64,000 bases of DNA from assembly GCF_016127315.1 (NCBI RefSeq), contig NZ_CP065997.1, positions 2,604,001 through 2,668,000 on the forward strand. The letters run 5' to 3'. The notes beneath the pieces were generated by a model. It did no database searches. It saw only the letters and a list, made by a program, of their open reading frames with translations, and was not told the origin of the DNA. The position numbers were made by a program, and so were the translations under genes. Position 1 is the stretch's first letter. The number at the start of each line of letters is the position of its first letter. This DNA comes from Achromobacter deleyi. Lineage in GTDB: Bacteria > Pseudomonadota > Gammaproteobacteria > Burkholderiales > Burkholderiaceae_B. Positions 46,084 through 54,472 of the stretch are shown here, piece by piece.

Positions 46084-47081
46084 CCTTCAAGCACAGATCC
46101 TGGGCGCTGGCCCTGCTGGCGGCCGCCACGATCGCGGTGCAGGGCTGCGGCCGGGAGGCGGCGGATCCGCCCCAGGCCGCGCGTGCGCCCGATGCGCCCA
46201 GCGCCGCCGCGCAACCGGCCTATGCGGCCGTCACGGTGCAGCACAAGCTCGGCACCACCGTCATCGACAAGCGGCCGCAGCGCGTGGTGGCGCTGGACAT
46301 GAACGAGGTCGATTTCCTGGACCTGCTGGGGGTGCCCGTGGCCGGCATGCCGAAGGATTTCGTGCCGCACTTCCTGGCGCAATACAAGGACGCGCCGGAC
46401 GTGCGCGACATGGGCGCGATCGTGCAGCCGAACCTGGAGCGGGTGCACGCGGCCAAGCCGGACCTGATCCTGATCACGTCGCTGCAGGCCAACCACTACA
46501 AGGAACTGAGCCAGATCGCGCCGACGATCCATTTCGACGTGGATTACCGCGACAGCCAGGTCAATCACATCGAGGTCATCAAGGACCACCTGATGACGCT
46601 CGGGCGGATCTTCGAGAAGGAAGACCTGGCGCGCCAGCAGGCGGCGGCGCTGGACGATAAGGTCCGGGAGGCGCGCCTCCTGATCCAGGGCCGCCCCGAG
46701 AAGGCGCTGATCGTGCTGCACAACAACGGCGCCTTCACGTCCTTCGGCGTCCAGTCGCGCTATGGCTTCGTCTTCAACGCGCTGGGCGTGAAACCGGCCG
46801 GCCCGGGCGGCGAGGCCGGCCTGCATGGCCAGCCGATCTCGAGCGAGTTCATCCAGCAGGCCAATCCCGATGTCATCTACGTGGTGGACCGCACCGCCGT
46901 GATGGAACGCCGGCCGGTCCTGAACGCCGAGACGCTGGGCAACCCCCTGCTGCGCCAGACGCCCGCCTGGAAGAACGGCCGCGTGGTCTTTGCCGATGCC
47001 GAGGCTTGGTACGTCACCGCCGCCAGCGTGAATTCACTGCGCATCGTGATCGACGACGTGATGAAGGGCTACCGCGACTGA
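46080..47081 (+). CDS. iron-siderophore substrate-binding lipoprotein (FatB/CeuE type)
   Basis: 333 residues. Signal peptide with lipobox ATIAVQGC, so anchored to the membrane by lipidated Cys. A Pro/Ala-rich linker leads to a class III binding protein: DKRPQRVVALDMNEVDFLDLLGVPVAGMPKDF, KPDLILITSLQANHYKELSQIAPTIHF, and a C-terminal lobe with NPLLRQTPAWKNGRVVFADAEAWYV. The long single-helix backbone between lobes is typical. It is the last gene of the operon and hands the ferri-siderophore to the FecCD permeases. Confidence 0.92.
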
Positions 47082-47090
47082 CTCGAGCGG

Positions 47091-47118
47091 CCGGCGCTTC
47101 GGCGCCCCGGATTTTATT
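47091..47118 (+). terminator. rho-independent terminator
   Basis: GGCGC-TTCG-GCGCC stem with a UUCG tetraloop, extended by flanking CC/CCGG, and followed by ATTTTATT. It starts 9 nt after the binding-protein stop, so it ends the six-gene ABC operon before the receptor gene. Confidence 0.75.
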
Positions 47119-47208
47119 GATTAACGATTCCCATTCGCTTCATTGTTTTCATTCGCAGTGCAGAAAACCGATGAAGGCCAACCCACGCTCAACCGAACGG
47201 AGCATCCC

Positions 47209-49482
47209 ATGAGCAAACGTCGCCATAGCGGCCGCGTCGCACGTCCTTCATCGCGCGCCGCGAATGCCAGGACCGTCTTTCCCTTCAATGTCCTGACCGC
47301 GGCCCTGTTCGGCCTGACGGCCGGCGCCGCCCTGGTCGCGGCCCCTGCCGCGCTGGCCCAGGAGGCCGTCGATGGCCGCGCCCGAACCAGCGAAACGGCG
47401 ACGCAGGCGCCAGCGGGCGAGTCCGGCGCCGGGGTCAAGACGCTGCCGGCGGTGCGCGTCACGGGCCAGTCCGAGGAACCCGCCGCGCCTTATGCCGGCG
47501 GACAGGTCACGTACGGTGGCCGCGCCGGTTTCCTGGGCGAACGGGACTCCATGAGCACGCCGTTCTCGGTCATCAGCTACACCGACAAGTACATCCAGGA
47601 CCTGCAGGCCCAGGACATCACCGACGTGATCGCCCGCACCGACCCGTCGGTGTTCAGCAATGGCGTCACCGGCGCCTGGAGCGAGAACTACTCGATCCGC
47701 GGTTTCGCTTCCGCCACCACCGACATCTCCTTCGGCGGGCTGTTCGGCATGGCGCCGTACTACCGCACCACGCCTGAAATGTTCGAGCGCATCGAGGTGT
47801 TGAAGGGTCCGTCGGCCCTGCTCAACGGCATGCCGCCGGGCGGCTCGGTGGGTGGCACCGTCAACCTGGTGCCCAAGCGCGCCGGCGATGAACCGTTGAC
47901 GCGGCTGACCGCGACCTACATGTCGGACGCGCAGTTCGGCGGGCACCTGGACATGGGCCGCCGCTTCGGCGAGGACAAGCAGTTCGGCATCCGCTTCAAC
48001 GGGGTCTACCGCAACGGCGCCGGCGCCATCAAGGACCAGGACAAGAAGGCGCAGCTGGCCGCCGTCGGGCTGGACTGGCGCAGCGAGCGCGTGCGCATCT
48101 CGGCGGACCTTTACGACAGCGACGAGCGGGTCGACGGCGTGACCCGCGGCATCAACCTGGCGCCGGGCGTGGGGGTGCCCAAGCCGCCCAAGGCCGACAC
48201 CTTGCTGAACCCGGACTGGGCGTACGTGCACAACCGCGATCGCGGCGCGATGGTGCGCGGCGAAGTCGACCTCAATGACAACCTGATGGCGTATGCGGCG
48301 ATCGGCGCCAGCCGGTCCGAGTACACCTACAACGGCGCCATCTCGGCCCAGGTGCTCAATGCCGCGGGCGATTTCCGCACCACCATCGGCCAATTGAACA
48401 TGCACATCAAGAAGACCACGGGCGAAGCCGGGGTCCGGGGCAAGCTGCAGACGGGCGGCGTCAAGCACCAGTGGGTGCTGAACACCACCTACTACACCGA
48501 TACCGAACATGACTATGGCCGCCGTTCGGTGCCCGGCGCGGACTGGACCACCAACATCTACAAGCCGGTCTGGGGCCCGGAGGTCGACGGCGTCTGGCCG
48601 GCGATCCTGCATACCGAGACGCGCCTGATCAGCTACGGCCTGGCGGACACCCTGTCGTTCGCCGAGGACCGCGTGCAGCTGACGCTGGGCGCGCGCCGCC
48701 AGGAAGTTCGTTCGGACACCTTCAACGTCGCCACGGGCGCGCGCACCAGCCGCTATGACGCCAATGCCACGACGCCGGCGGCGGCGATCCTGGTCAAGGC
48801 CACCGACAACATCTCCGTCTACGTCAACTACATCGAGGGCCTGAGCAAGGGCCAGACGGCGCCGGTCACCGCGGCCAACGCCGGCCAGTTGTTCGCGCCG
48901 TACAAGACCAAGCAGAAAGAGGCCGGCATCAAGCTCGACTTCGGCGACTTCACGCATACCCTCAGCGTGTTCGAGATCACGCGGCCGAGCGGCTACACCG
49001 ATCCCGTCACCAACGTGTTCTCGTTCGGCGGCGAACAGCGCAACCGGGGCGTGGAATGGGGCTTCTTCGGCGAGCCGCTGCGCGGCGTGCGCCTGATGGG
49101 CGGCGTGGCGTACATCGACCCGAAGGTCACGAAGGCCGCGCTGGCCGTCAACGAGGGCAGGCAGGCGACCGGTGTGCCCAAGCTGCAGGGCAAGCTCGGC
49201 ATCGAGTGGGACGTGCCGGCCGTGCAGGGGCTGACGCTGACCGCCAACGCGACCTCGCTGTCCAAGCAGTACATCAGCGCCGACAATTCGCTGTCGGTGG
49301 CTGGCCGCACCACCTATGACGTCGGCGCGCGCTACGCCACCAAGGTGGCCGACCGTCCGCTGATCTTGCGGGCGGGTATCAACAACCTGACCAACAAGGC
49401 CTATTGGGGCATGCCGCAGCTGTCGAGCCTGGCGCTGGGCGCCCCGCGCACCTTCATGCTGTCGGCATCGATGGACTTCTGA
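47209..49482 (+). CDS. TonB-dependent ferric-siderophore receptor
   Basis: 757 residues. The ATG at 47209 has CGGAG upstream; the frame opens 22 codons earlier without a site. Long signal peptide ending near AAPAALAQ. Plug domain: STPFSVISYTDKYIQDLQAQDITDVIARTDPSVF and NYSIRGFASATTDISFGG; barrel motif FERIEVLKGPSALLNGMPPGGSVGGTVNLVPKRA; C-terminal outer-membrane signal ending LSASMDF with terminal Phe. This fits the TonB-siderophore receptor family (FpvA/FptA/FhuE-like). It lacks the extended N-terminal signalling domain of receptors that talk to FecR/FecI. A separate promoter is likely because of the terminator in front. Confidence 0.94.
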   Translation: MSKRRHSGRVARPSSRAANARTVFPFNVLTAALFGLTAGAALVAAPAALAQEAVDGRARTSETATQAPAGESGAGVKTLPAVRVTGQSEEPAAPYAGGQVTYGGRAGFLGERDSMSTPFSVISYTDKYIQDLQAQDITDVIARTDPSVFSNGVTGAWSENYSIRGFASATTDISFGGLFGMAPYYRTTPEMFERIEVLKGPSALLNGMPPGGSVGGTVNLVPKRAGDEPLTRLTATYMSDAQFGGHLDMGRRFGEDKQFGIRFNGVYRNGAGAIKDQDKKAQLAAVGLDWRSERVRISADLYDSDERVDGVTRGINLAPGVGVPKPPKADTLLNPDWAYVHNRDRGAMVRGEVDLNDNLMAYAAIGASRSEYTYNGAISAQVLNAAGDFRTTIGQLNMHIKKTTGEAGVRGKLQTGGVKHQWVLNTTYYTDTEHDYGRRSVPGADWTTNIYKPVWGPEVDGVWPAILHTETRLISYGLADTLSFAEDRVQLTLGARRQEVRSDTFNVATGARTSRYDANATTPAAAILVKATDNISVYVNYIEGLSKGQTAPVTAANAGQLFAPYKTKQKEAGIKLDFGDFTHTLSVFEITRPSGYTDPVTNVFSFGGEQRNRGVEWGFFGEPLRGVRLMGGVAYIDPKVTKAALAVNEGRQATGVPKLQGKLGIEWDVPAVQGLTLTANATSLSKQYISADNSLSVAGRTTYDVGARYATKVADRPLILRAGINNLTNKAYWGMPQLSSLALGAPRTFMLSASMDF

Positions 49483-49493
49483 CGGCGGCAAGG

Positions 49494-49524
49494 CGCCGGC
49501 CCGCGGCGCTGACGCGGGCCGGCG
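49494..49524. terminator. strong hairpin between convergent genes
   Basis: Perfect 12-bp GC stem (CGCCGGCCCGCG / CGCGGGCCGGCG) with 7-nt loop, flanked by GGCAA/TTGCC. It lies between the TonB receptor stop and the lipocalin stop; likely bidirectional. Confidence 0.6.
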
Positions 49525-49528
49525 TTGC

Positions 49529-50044
49529 CTATTGGCAGCGCTGCGGCACCTTGCGCAGGGGCTCGGTGTAGCCCAGCGCCGCGACGCGGCCGGCCAGCTG
49601 GGCGTAGGCGTCGTCGCTCAGGCACGGCACGCGCGCCATGATCCACACATAGTCGCGCTTGGAGCGGCCGATGATGGTGGTCTGGTAGGCGTCGTCCAGA
49701 TAGGCGATGACGTACTCCGCCTGGATCGGCCAGATGAATTGCATGCCCCAGACGGCGTTGCCGCTGTCCGGCCGCACCGTGGCCACCGGGTGCATGGTGC
49801 TCACGTCGGCGTCGAAGCTGCCCTTGCGGTAGCGGAAGTCCGTCCGGATCCGGCCATCGGGCAGTGGCCGGTAGCTTTCCACCGCGTCGTAGGCGTTGCG
49901 CTCGGGCCAGCTGGGGATGTGCGCGATGACGTACCAATCGCCCATGAAGCGCGACAGGTCCACATGGGCCACGGGCGGCATGGGCGCGGGCCCGGCGCAG
50001 CCCGCCAGCAGGCCCATCGCGGCGACACACAGGGCGCGCAACAT
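49529..50044 (-). CDS. lipocalin-family outer-membrane lipoprotein (Blc-like)
   Basis: 171 residues. Lipobox GLLAGC at the signal end. Lipocalin G-x-W motif is FMGDWYVIAHIPSWPER, followed by the beta strands VESYRPLPDGRIRTDFRYRKGSF, the YVIAYLDDAYQTTIIGRSKRDYVWIMAR region, and a C-terminal helix. Blc binds lysophospholipids/fatty acids in E. coli. It is the last gene of the lipid-modification operon, 10 bp after a CFA-like methyltransferase gene, so it may carry or protect the modified lipids. Confidence 0.9.
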   Translation of the reverse strand: MLRALCVAAMGLLAGCAGPAPMPPVAHVDLSRFMGDWYVIAHIPSWPERNAYDAVESYRPLPDGRIRTDFRYRKGSFDADVSTMHPVATVRPDSGNAVWGMQFIWPIQAEYVIAYLDDAYQTTIIGRSKRDYVWIMARVPCLSDDAYAQLAGRVAALGYTEPLRKVPQRCQ

Positions 50045-50054
50045 GGCGGTCTCC

Positions 50055-51137
50055 TCAGGGACGGGTGAAGCGGTAGTGGGCGACGCCCCATTGCTGGCCG
50101 TCGTCGTAGCCGAACAATTCGGCGCAGGCCATCCAGAACATGCGCCAGCGCTGGTGCCACAGCGGCGCCAGCTGGGGGCCGTAGGCCTGCTCCAGCACCG
50201 CCCGGGCCTGGGCGGCGCGGGCGTCCTGGTTGGCCAGCCAGTGGTTGGCCGTGCGCGCGTAGTGCGTGCCGTCGAGAAACCACTTTTCCTGCAATTGCAG
50301 GTCGCGCTGGAAGTGCAGCAGCGTGTCGGCCGCCGGCATGATGCCGCCGGTGAAGAAGTGGCGTCCCATCCAGTTGCCGGCGCCTTCGGTCTCGAACGGG
50401 TAGGCGCGTTCGCGGTGCGCGAAGATGTGCACGAACAGCTTGCCGCCGGGGCGCAGCCATTGGCCGATGCGGGCCAGCAGGTCCTGGTAGTTGCGCATGT
50501 GCTCGAACATTTCCACCGAGACGCAGCGGTCGTAGGCGGCCGCGGGCAGCGCCAGCACGTTCACGTCGCAGGTGATGACCCGCACGTGTTCCCAGCCGCG
50601 CTCGCGGCAGCGCGCCTCGATGTGCTGGCGCTGGGTGGCCGAGTTGGACACCGCGGTGATGCGGGCGTTGGGATAGTGTTCGGCCATCCACAGCGTCAGC
50701 GAGCCCCAGCCGCAGCCCAGTTCCAGGATGTCCTGGCCGTCGGCCAGTTCGGCGCGTTCGCCGTACAGGCGCAGCATGGCGGCTTCGGCCTGGTCCAGGG
50801 TCTCGGCGCCGGTCGGGTACAGGCAGCCGGAGTATTTCATGCGGGCGCCCAGGCAGAGCTGGAAGAATGCGGTCGGCAGTTCGTAGTGCTGGGCATTGGC
50901 GGCGTCGGTGTGGATGGCCACCGCGCTGGCGCGCAGGCGCGCGATCAGGTCCTGGTTGCGCGCCGTCCAGGCGTCGATGCCGCCGGCGTATTCGGCCGCC
51001 AGGCGTTCGGCGCACAGGCGGCGGATGCCCAGGCGCAGCAGCGCGTCGGGCACCAGGCCGCGTTCGGCCAGGCCGAGCAGGCCGGGCGCGGGGCGGTCGG
51101 TGGCGAGCGGAAGGTCGTGCAGGCTGGCGGTCGTCAT
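50055..51137 (-). CDS. CFA-family SAM-dependent methyltransferase 2
   Basis: 360 residues, shorter than classical CFA synthase. SAM motif: DILELGCGWGSLTLWMAEHYP, with the post-motif SVEMFEHMRNYQDLL. Upstream segment MKYSGCLYPTGAETLDQAEAAMLRLYGERA is the CFA-type substrate side. The start at 51137 is the ATG preceding MTTASLHDLP; the frame is open far upstream only as shadow. It follows the DUF1295 gene after 11 nt. A second CFA-type enzyme beside the one at 52425-53699 is unusual and suggests two methylation steps. Confidence 0.88.
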   Translation of the reverse strand: MTTASLHDLPLATDRPAPGLLGLAERGLVPDALLRLGIRRLCAERLAAEYAGGIDAWTARNQDLIARLRASAVAIHTDAANAQHYELPTAFFQLCLGARMKYSGCLYPTGAETLDQAEAAMLRLYGERAELADGQDILELGCGWGSLTLWMAEHYPNARITAVSNSATQRQHIEARCRERGWEHVRVITCDVNVLALPAAAYDRCVSVEMFEHMRNYQDLLARIGQWLRPGGKLFVHIFAHRERAYPFETEGAGNWMGRHFFTGGIMPAADTLLHFQRDLQLQEKWFLDGTHYARTANHWLANQDARAAQARAVLEQAYGPQLAPLWHQRWRMFWMACAELFGYDDGQQWGVAHYRFTRP

Positions 51138-51148
51138 GGCGGGCCTCG

Positions 51149-51916
51149 TCAGGATTTGGGGAACCACGGGAAGAAGGCCGAGGTGCGGCGCTGGTACGCG
51201 CGGTAGTCGTCGCCGCGCGTGCGCAGGGCCTGCTGCTCGGTGAAGGGGATGCCGCTGATCCAGCGCAGGAACACGTACATCAGCACGGGGCCGAGCCACG
51301 CCAGCCAGGCCAGGGGCGAGCCCCAGGCCAGCGCGACGTAGCCGAACCAATGGCACCATTCGAAGAAATAATTGGGATGGCGCGAGTAGCGCCACAGGCC
51401 ATCGCGGCAGGTCTGGCCGCGATGGGCCGGATCGTCGCGGAAGCGGTCGAGCTGGCGGTCGGCGATGACTTCGCCGGCCAGCGCCGCCAGCCAGATCGCC
51501 AGGCTCAGCGCGACGGGCAGGCCGCGCGCGGGGCTCACGCCCACGGCCAGGAAGGGCAGGCTGAACAGCATCACCAGGCCGGCCTGGAACATGAACAGGC
51601 CGAAGAACTTGCCCTGATGGCCCGCCCAGTGTTCGCGCAGCGCGCGGTAGCGCCCGTCCTCGCCCTGCCGGACCCTGCGCCACAGATGCCAGGCCAGCCG
51701 CAGCGACCAGACGCCGGCCATCACGGCCAGGCTGGCCCTTGGCGCCCGGTCGCCCTGGCCGGTGGCGGCGACCAGCAGGGCGCTGGCGCCCATGCCCGCG
51801 GCCCAGACCACGTCGACGATGCCCGCGTTGGCGCGGCGGCGCTGCCAGGTCCAGGCCAGCGCCATGGCGATGACCATGACGACGGCGATGACCAGCCATT
51901 GCGACAGGGGATTCAT
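51149..51916 (-). CDS. DUF1295 membrane protein (steroid 5-alpha reductase-like)
   Basis: 255 residues, about six membrane helices. The C-terminal signature DGLWRYSRHPNYFFEWCHWFGYVALAWGS and the FTEQQALRTRGDDYRAYQRRTSAFFPWFP end are characteristic of DUF1295/steroid reductase-like proteins, which include isoprenylcysteine methyltransferase relatives. It overlaps the DUF2878 gene by 4 nt. M. tuberculosis has a DUF1295 gene (Rv0446c) beside sigK and the lipid genes. Confidence 0.9.
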   Translation of the reverse strand: MNPLSQWLVIAVVMVIAMALAWTWQRRRANAGIVDVVWAAGMGASALLVAATGQGDRAPRASLAVMAGVWSLRLAWHLWRRVRQGEDGRYRALREHWAGHQGKFFGLFMFQAGLVMLFSLPFLAVGVSPARGLPVALSLAIWLAALAGEVIADRQLDRFRDDPAHRGQTCRDGLWRYSRHPNYFFEWCHWFGYVALAWGSPLAWLAWLGPVLMYVFLRWISGIPFTEQQALRTRGDDYRAYQRRTSAFFPWFPKS

Positions 51917-52425
51917 GCGGCCTCCCGCGTCCAGCGGTGCGCCCAGCGCGTCAGCGCCGGCAGGATCAGGCCCCAGCCCAGCGCCAGCGCCACGGTGGCG
52001 CGCCAGGCGGGCGCGTCGAACTGCACCGCCTGCCAGCCGCGCGCAGCGCCCCAGTAGGCCAATGGCCCGCCGATGGCGCCGAAAGCGCAGGCCAGCCAGC
52101 GGCGCGGCCGCAGGTAGGCCAGCGAATGATTCAGCGTCAGGGCGAAGGCCGCCCACAGCGCCAGGATCCAGCGCGGCGCGGGCCAGGCATCGGCGGCGTA
52201 CACCGACCAGCCCAGCGCGGACAACGCGCCGTCGAGCAGGCAGCCGCACAGCAGCGCGGCGGCGGCCAGCTTGAGGTCGGCGCGCCACTCGACCGAGCAG
52301 GCCAACTGCGCGGCAATGAAGACCAGGGCCGAGACCACGCCCGGCCAGGCCAGGCCGCGGCCGGCGCCGATGACGGCGCTGAACCAGACCAGCTGGTAGC
52401 CGAGCAGGTTGGTCCAGAAGCGCAT
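51913..52425 (-). CDS. DUF2878 membrane protein
   Basis: 170 residues, mostly membrane helices (LLGYQLVWFSAVIGAGRGLAWPG, LACSVEWRADLKLAAAALLCGCLLDGALSALGW, WILALWAAFALTLNHSLAYLRP). DUF2878 family; function unknown, but it occurs in lipid-modification clusters of proteobacteria. One-base overlap with the CFA synthase stop (TGATG). Confidence 0.85.
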   Translation of the reverse strand: MRFWTNLLGYQLVWFSAVIGAGRGLAWPGVVSALVFIAAQLACSVEWRADLKLAAAALLCGCLLDGALSALGWSVYAADAWPAPRWILALWAAFALTLNHSLAYLRPRRWLACAFGAIGGPLAYWGAARGWQAVQFDAPAWRATVALALGWGLILPALTRWAHRWTREAA

Positions 52426-53699
52426 CACACGCCTGCCTGGACCCAGCGTTCGCCGCTGCCGCGGGCGCCGGGGTGGGTCAGCAACAGGTGCGAGACGCCG
52501 ATGGAACGCTCGCGAAAGCCGCCTTCGCAGTACGCCAGATAGAACTCCCACAGGCGGCAAAAGCGGCTGTCGAAGCCCTGATCCCGCACTTCGGGCAGAT
52601 GCGCCAGGAAGCGTTGCCGCCAGGCCTGCAGCGTGCGCGCGTACGACAGGCCGAAGTCCTCCAGGTGCACCAGGGCCAGGTCGCTGGCGCGCGTCTTGGC
52701 GCGCAGCATCGCTTCGATCGAGGGAATGAAGCTGCCCGGGAAGATGTGGCGCTTGATGAAATCCACTTCGCCCAGCGCTTGCTGGTAGCGGTGGTCCTCG
52801 ATGGTGATGGCCTGGATCAGGGCGCGCCCGTGCGGCGCGAGCAGGTCGGCGACCTTGGCGAAATAGGTCTCGAGGTATTGCGCGCCGATGGCCTCGATCA
52901 TCTCGATCGACACCAGCTTGTTGTAGCGGCCCTGCAGGTCGCGGTAGTCCTGCAGCACCACGCTGACGCGATCGTCCAGGCCGGCGGCGCGCACCCGCGC
53001 CAATGCCATGACGTGCTGCTCGCGCGAGATGGTGGCGGTGGTGACGTGGCAGCCGTAGTGGCGCGCGGCATGGATGGCGAATCCACCCCAGCCGCTGCCG
53101 ATTTCGACGACGCGGTCGCCCGGGCCGAGTTCGAGCTTGCGGCAGATGGTGTCCAGCTTGCGCCGCGACGCCTCTTCCAGCGTGTCGTCGGCGCCGGCCC
53201 ACAGGGCCGACGAATACATCAGGTCGGGCGACAGGAACAGCGAGAAGAAATCGTTGCCCAGGTCGTAGTGGGCGGCGATGTTGCGGCGGCTGCCTGCGTG
53301 GGTGTTGCGGTTGCCGGCGTGCCAGCGCTTGAGCACCCAGCCGGCCACGCGCGCCAGCCCCGATTCCATGCCGTCCAGCGTGTCGCGGTTGCGCACCAGC
53401 AGGCCCACCAGGGCGACCAGGTCGTCGCAGGTCCACATGCCGTCGCCATACGCCTCGCCCGCGCCGACGCTGCCCTGCGTGGCCACCAGGCGGTAGAAGG
53501 CCATGTCGCGGATGGTCAGGCGCACCACCGGCTCGCCCTGGCCGAGCGTGGCGCTGCCCAGGCTGTCCTCGATCGCCAGCCGCCCGCCGGTCAGCGTCGA
53601 GAGGCTGGCGAACAGCCGCTTGCGCAACAGGCGATCCAGCGCGCCGGGCGGGCGGGTCGCCGCGATGGCGGCATGTTCGGAAGGCGTCATGGCTTTCAT
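52425..53699 (-). CDS. cyclopropane-fatty-acyl-phospholipid synthase-like methyltransferase (UfaA1/UfaM-like)
   Basis: 424 residues, length of CFA/mycolic-acid cyclopropane synthases. N-terminal lipid-binding part (GQGEPVVRLTIRDMAFYRLVATQGSVGAGEAYGDGMW), then SAM motif RVVEIGSGWGGFAIHAARHY, active-site region NKLVSIEMIEAIGAQYLETYF and FIKRHIFPGSFIPSIEAM. Acts on unsaturated acyl chains of membrane phospholipids using SAM. The ATG at 53699 overlaps the DUF1365 stop (ATGA). Neighbouring DUF1365 and FAD oxidoreductase genes match those beside ufaA1 in M. tuberculosis, where methyl-branched fatty acid formation has been reported. Confidence 0.92.
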   Translation of the reverse strand: MKAMTPSEHAAIAATRPPGALDRLLRKRLFASLSTLTGGRLAIEDSLGSATLGQGEPVVRLTIRDMAFYRLVATQGSVGAGEAYGDGMWTCDDLVALVGLLVRNRDTLDGMESGLARVAGWVLKRWHAGNRNTHAGSRRNIAAHYDLGNDFFSLFLSPDLMYSSALWAGADDTLEEASRRKLDTICRKLELGPGDRVVEIGSGWGGFAIHAARHYGCHVTTATISREQHVMALARVRAAGLDDRVSVVLQDYRDLQGRYNKLVSIEMIEAIGAQYLETYFAKVADLLAPHGRALIQAITIEDHRYQQALGEVDFIKRHIFPGSFIPSIEAMLRAKTRASDLALVHLEDFGLSYARTLQAWRQRFLAHLPEVRDQGFDSRFCRLWEFYLAYCEGGFRERSIGVSHLLLTHPGARGSGERWVQAGV

Positions 53700-54472
53700 T
53701 GGGGTTCTCCGTTGGGCGTGCGGGGATGGTCGTGGATCGGGTTGCGCTTGAGCCAGAGGCGCAGGGCCTGCCAGTGGATGGCGCCGATGACCTGCGCGGT
53801 CATCAGCGGAAAGCGCCACAGCAGGCGCGCCAGCGCCGCGCCGTCGAGTTCGCGGCGTTGCAGGTGCAGGTGGGCGTCGAACTGCGGCTGGCCCTGGCGG
53901 TTGACGCGCATGTGCACCCGCAGGTCCTCGCCCGGCGCGTTGAAGCGCCAGTCGTAGACGCAGTCCATCGGCATGAAGGGCGAGACGTGGAAGCGCTTGT
54001 CGAAGCGCCAGGCCAGCGCGCCGTCGCGGCGGTCGGCGGTCTCGACCGGCAGGACGACGCAGTGGCGCTGTTTCCAGGGCGTGTTGGTGATCTCGGCCAG
54101 GATGGCGGCCAGGGTCACGCCATCGGCTTCGTAGCAGTAATAGAAGCTGACCGGGTTGAAGACATAGCCGGCGTAGCGCGGATGGGCCAGCAGCCGGATC
54201 GGTCCGGCGGGGGCCTGGCCCAGGCTGGCCTGCAACCGCGCCCGCACGGCCTGCGCCAGCGGCAGGCCGGCATCGCCGTCGAGATAATCGCCGCGGCGCC
54301 ATTCGGCCAGGTTGGGCCGGTCCACCGACCAAAGCCAGCGGCGCTGGAACACCTGGTCGATCTCGTCCAGGTCCAGGTAGAGCTGCGCCATGCAGTAGCT
54401 GAAGCCGTGCGCGTGCGGCACGTGGCGCCGGTGCGTCACGCGGCCTTCGTAGAGGGCGCTGTGGCCGTTCAT
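53696..54472 (-). CDS. DUF1365 protein
   Basis: 258 residues. Start ALYEGRVTHRRHVPHAHGFSYCMAQLYLDLDEID and core LAHPRYAGYVFNPVSFYYCYEADGVTLAAILAEITNTPWKQRH are characteristic of DUF1365, found next to the FAD oxidoreductase and CFA synthase in many genomes. Function is unknown; a role in the oxidative lipid step has been proposed from context. Coupled at both ends by ATGA overlaps. Soluble, no signal peptide. Confidence 0.9.
   Translation of the reverse strand: MNGHSALYEGRVTHRRHVPHAHGFSYCMAQLYLDLDEIDQVFQRRWLWSVDRPNLAEWRRGDYLDGDAGLPLAQAVRARLQASLGQAPAGPIRLLAHPRYAGYVFNPVSFYYCYEADGVTLAAILAEITNTPWKQRHCVVLPVETADRRDGALAWRFDKRFHVSPFMPMDCVYDWRFNAPGEDLRVHMRVNRQGQPQFDAHLHLQRRELDGAALARLLWRFPLMTAQVIGAIHWQALRLWLKRNPIHDHPRTPNGEPQ

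Noticed and set aside
47119..47137. Fur-box candidate before the TonB receptor gene
   Set aside because: Resemblance to the Fur consensus is too weak to call in any register; the AT-rich run partly belongs to the terminator.
47248..49491. A 747-codon open frame antisense to the TonB receptor gene
   Set aside because: Mirror frame of a GC-rich gene, no recognisable domain, no ribosome-binding site.
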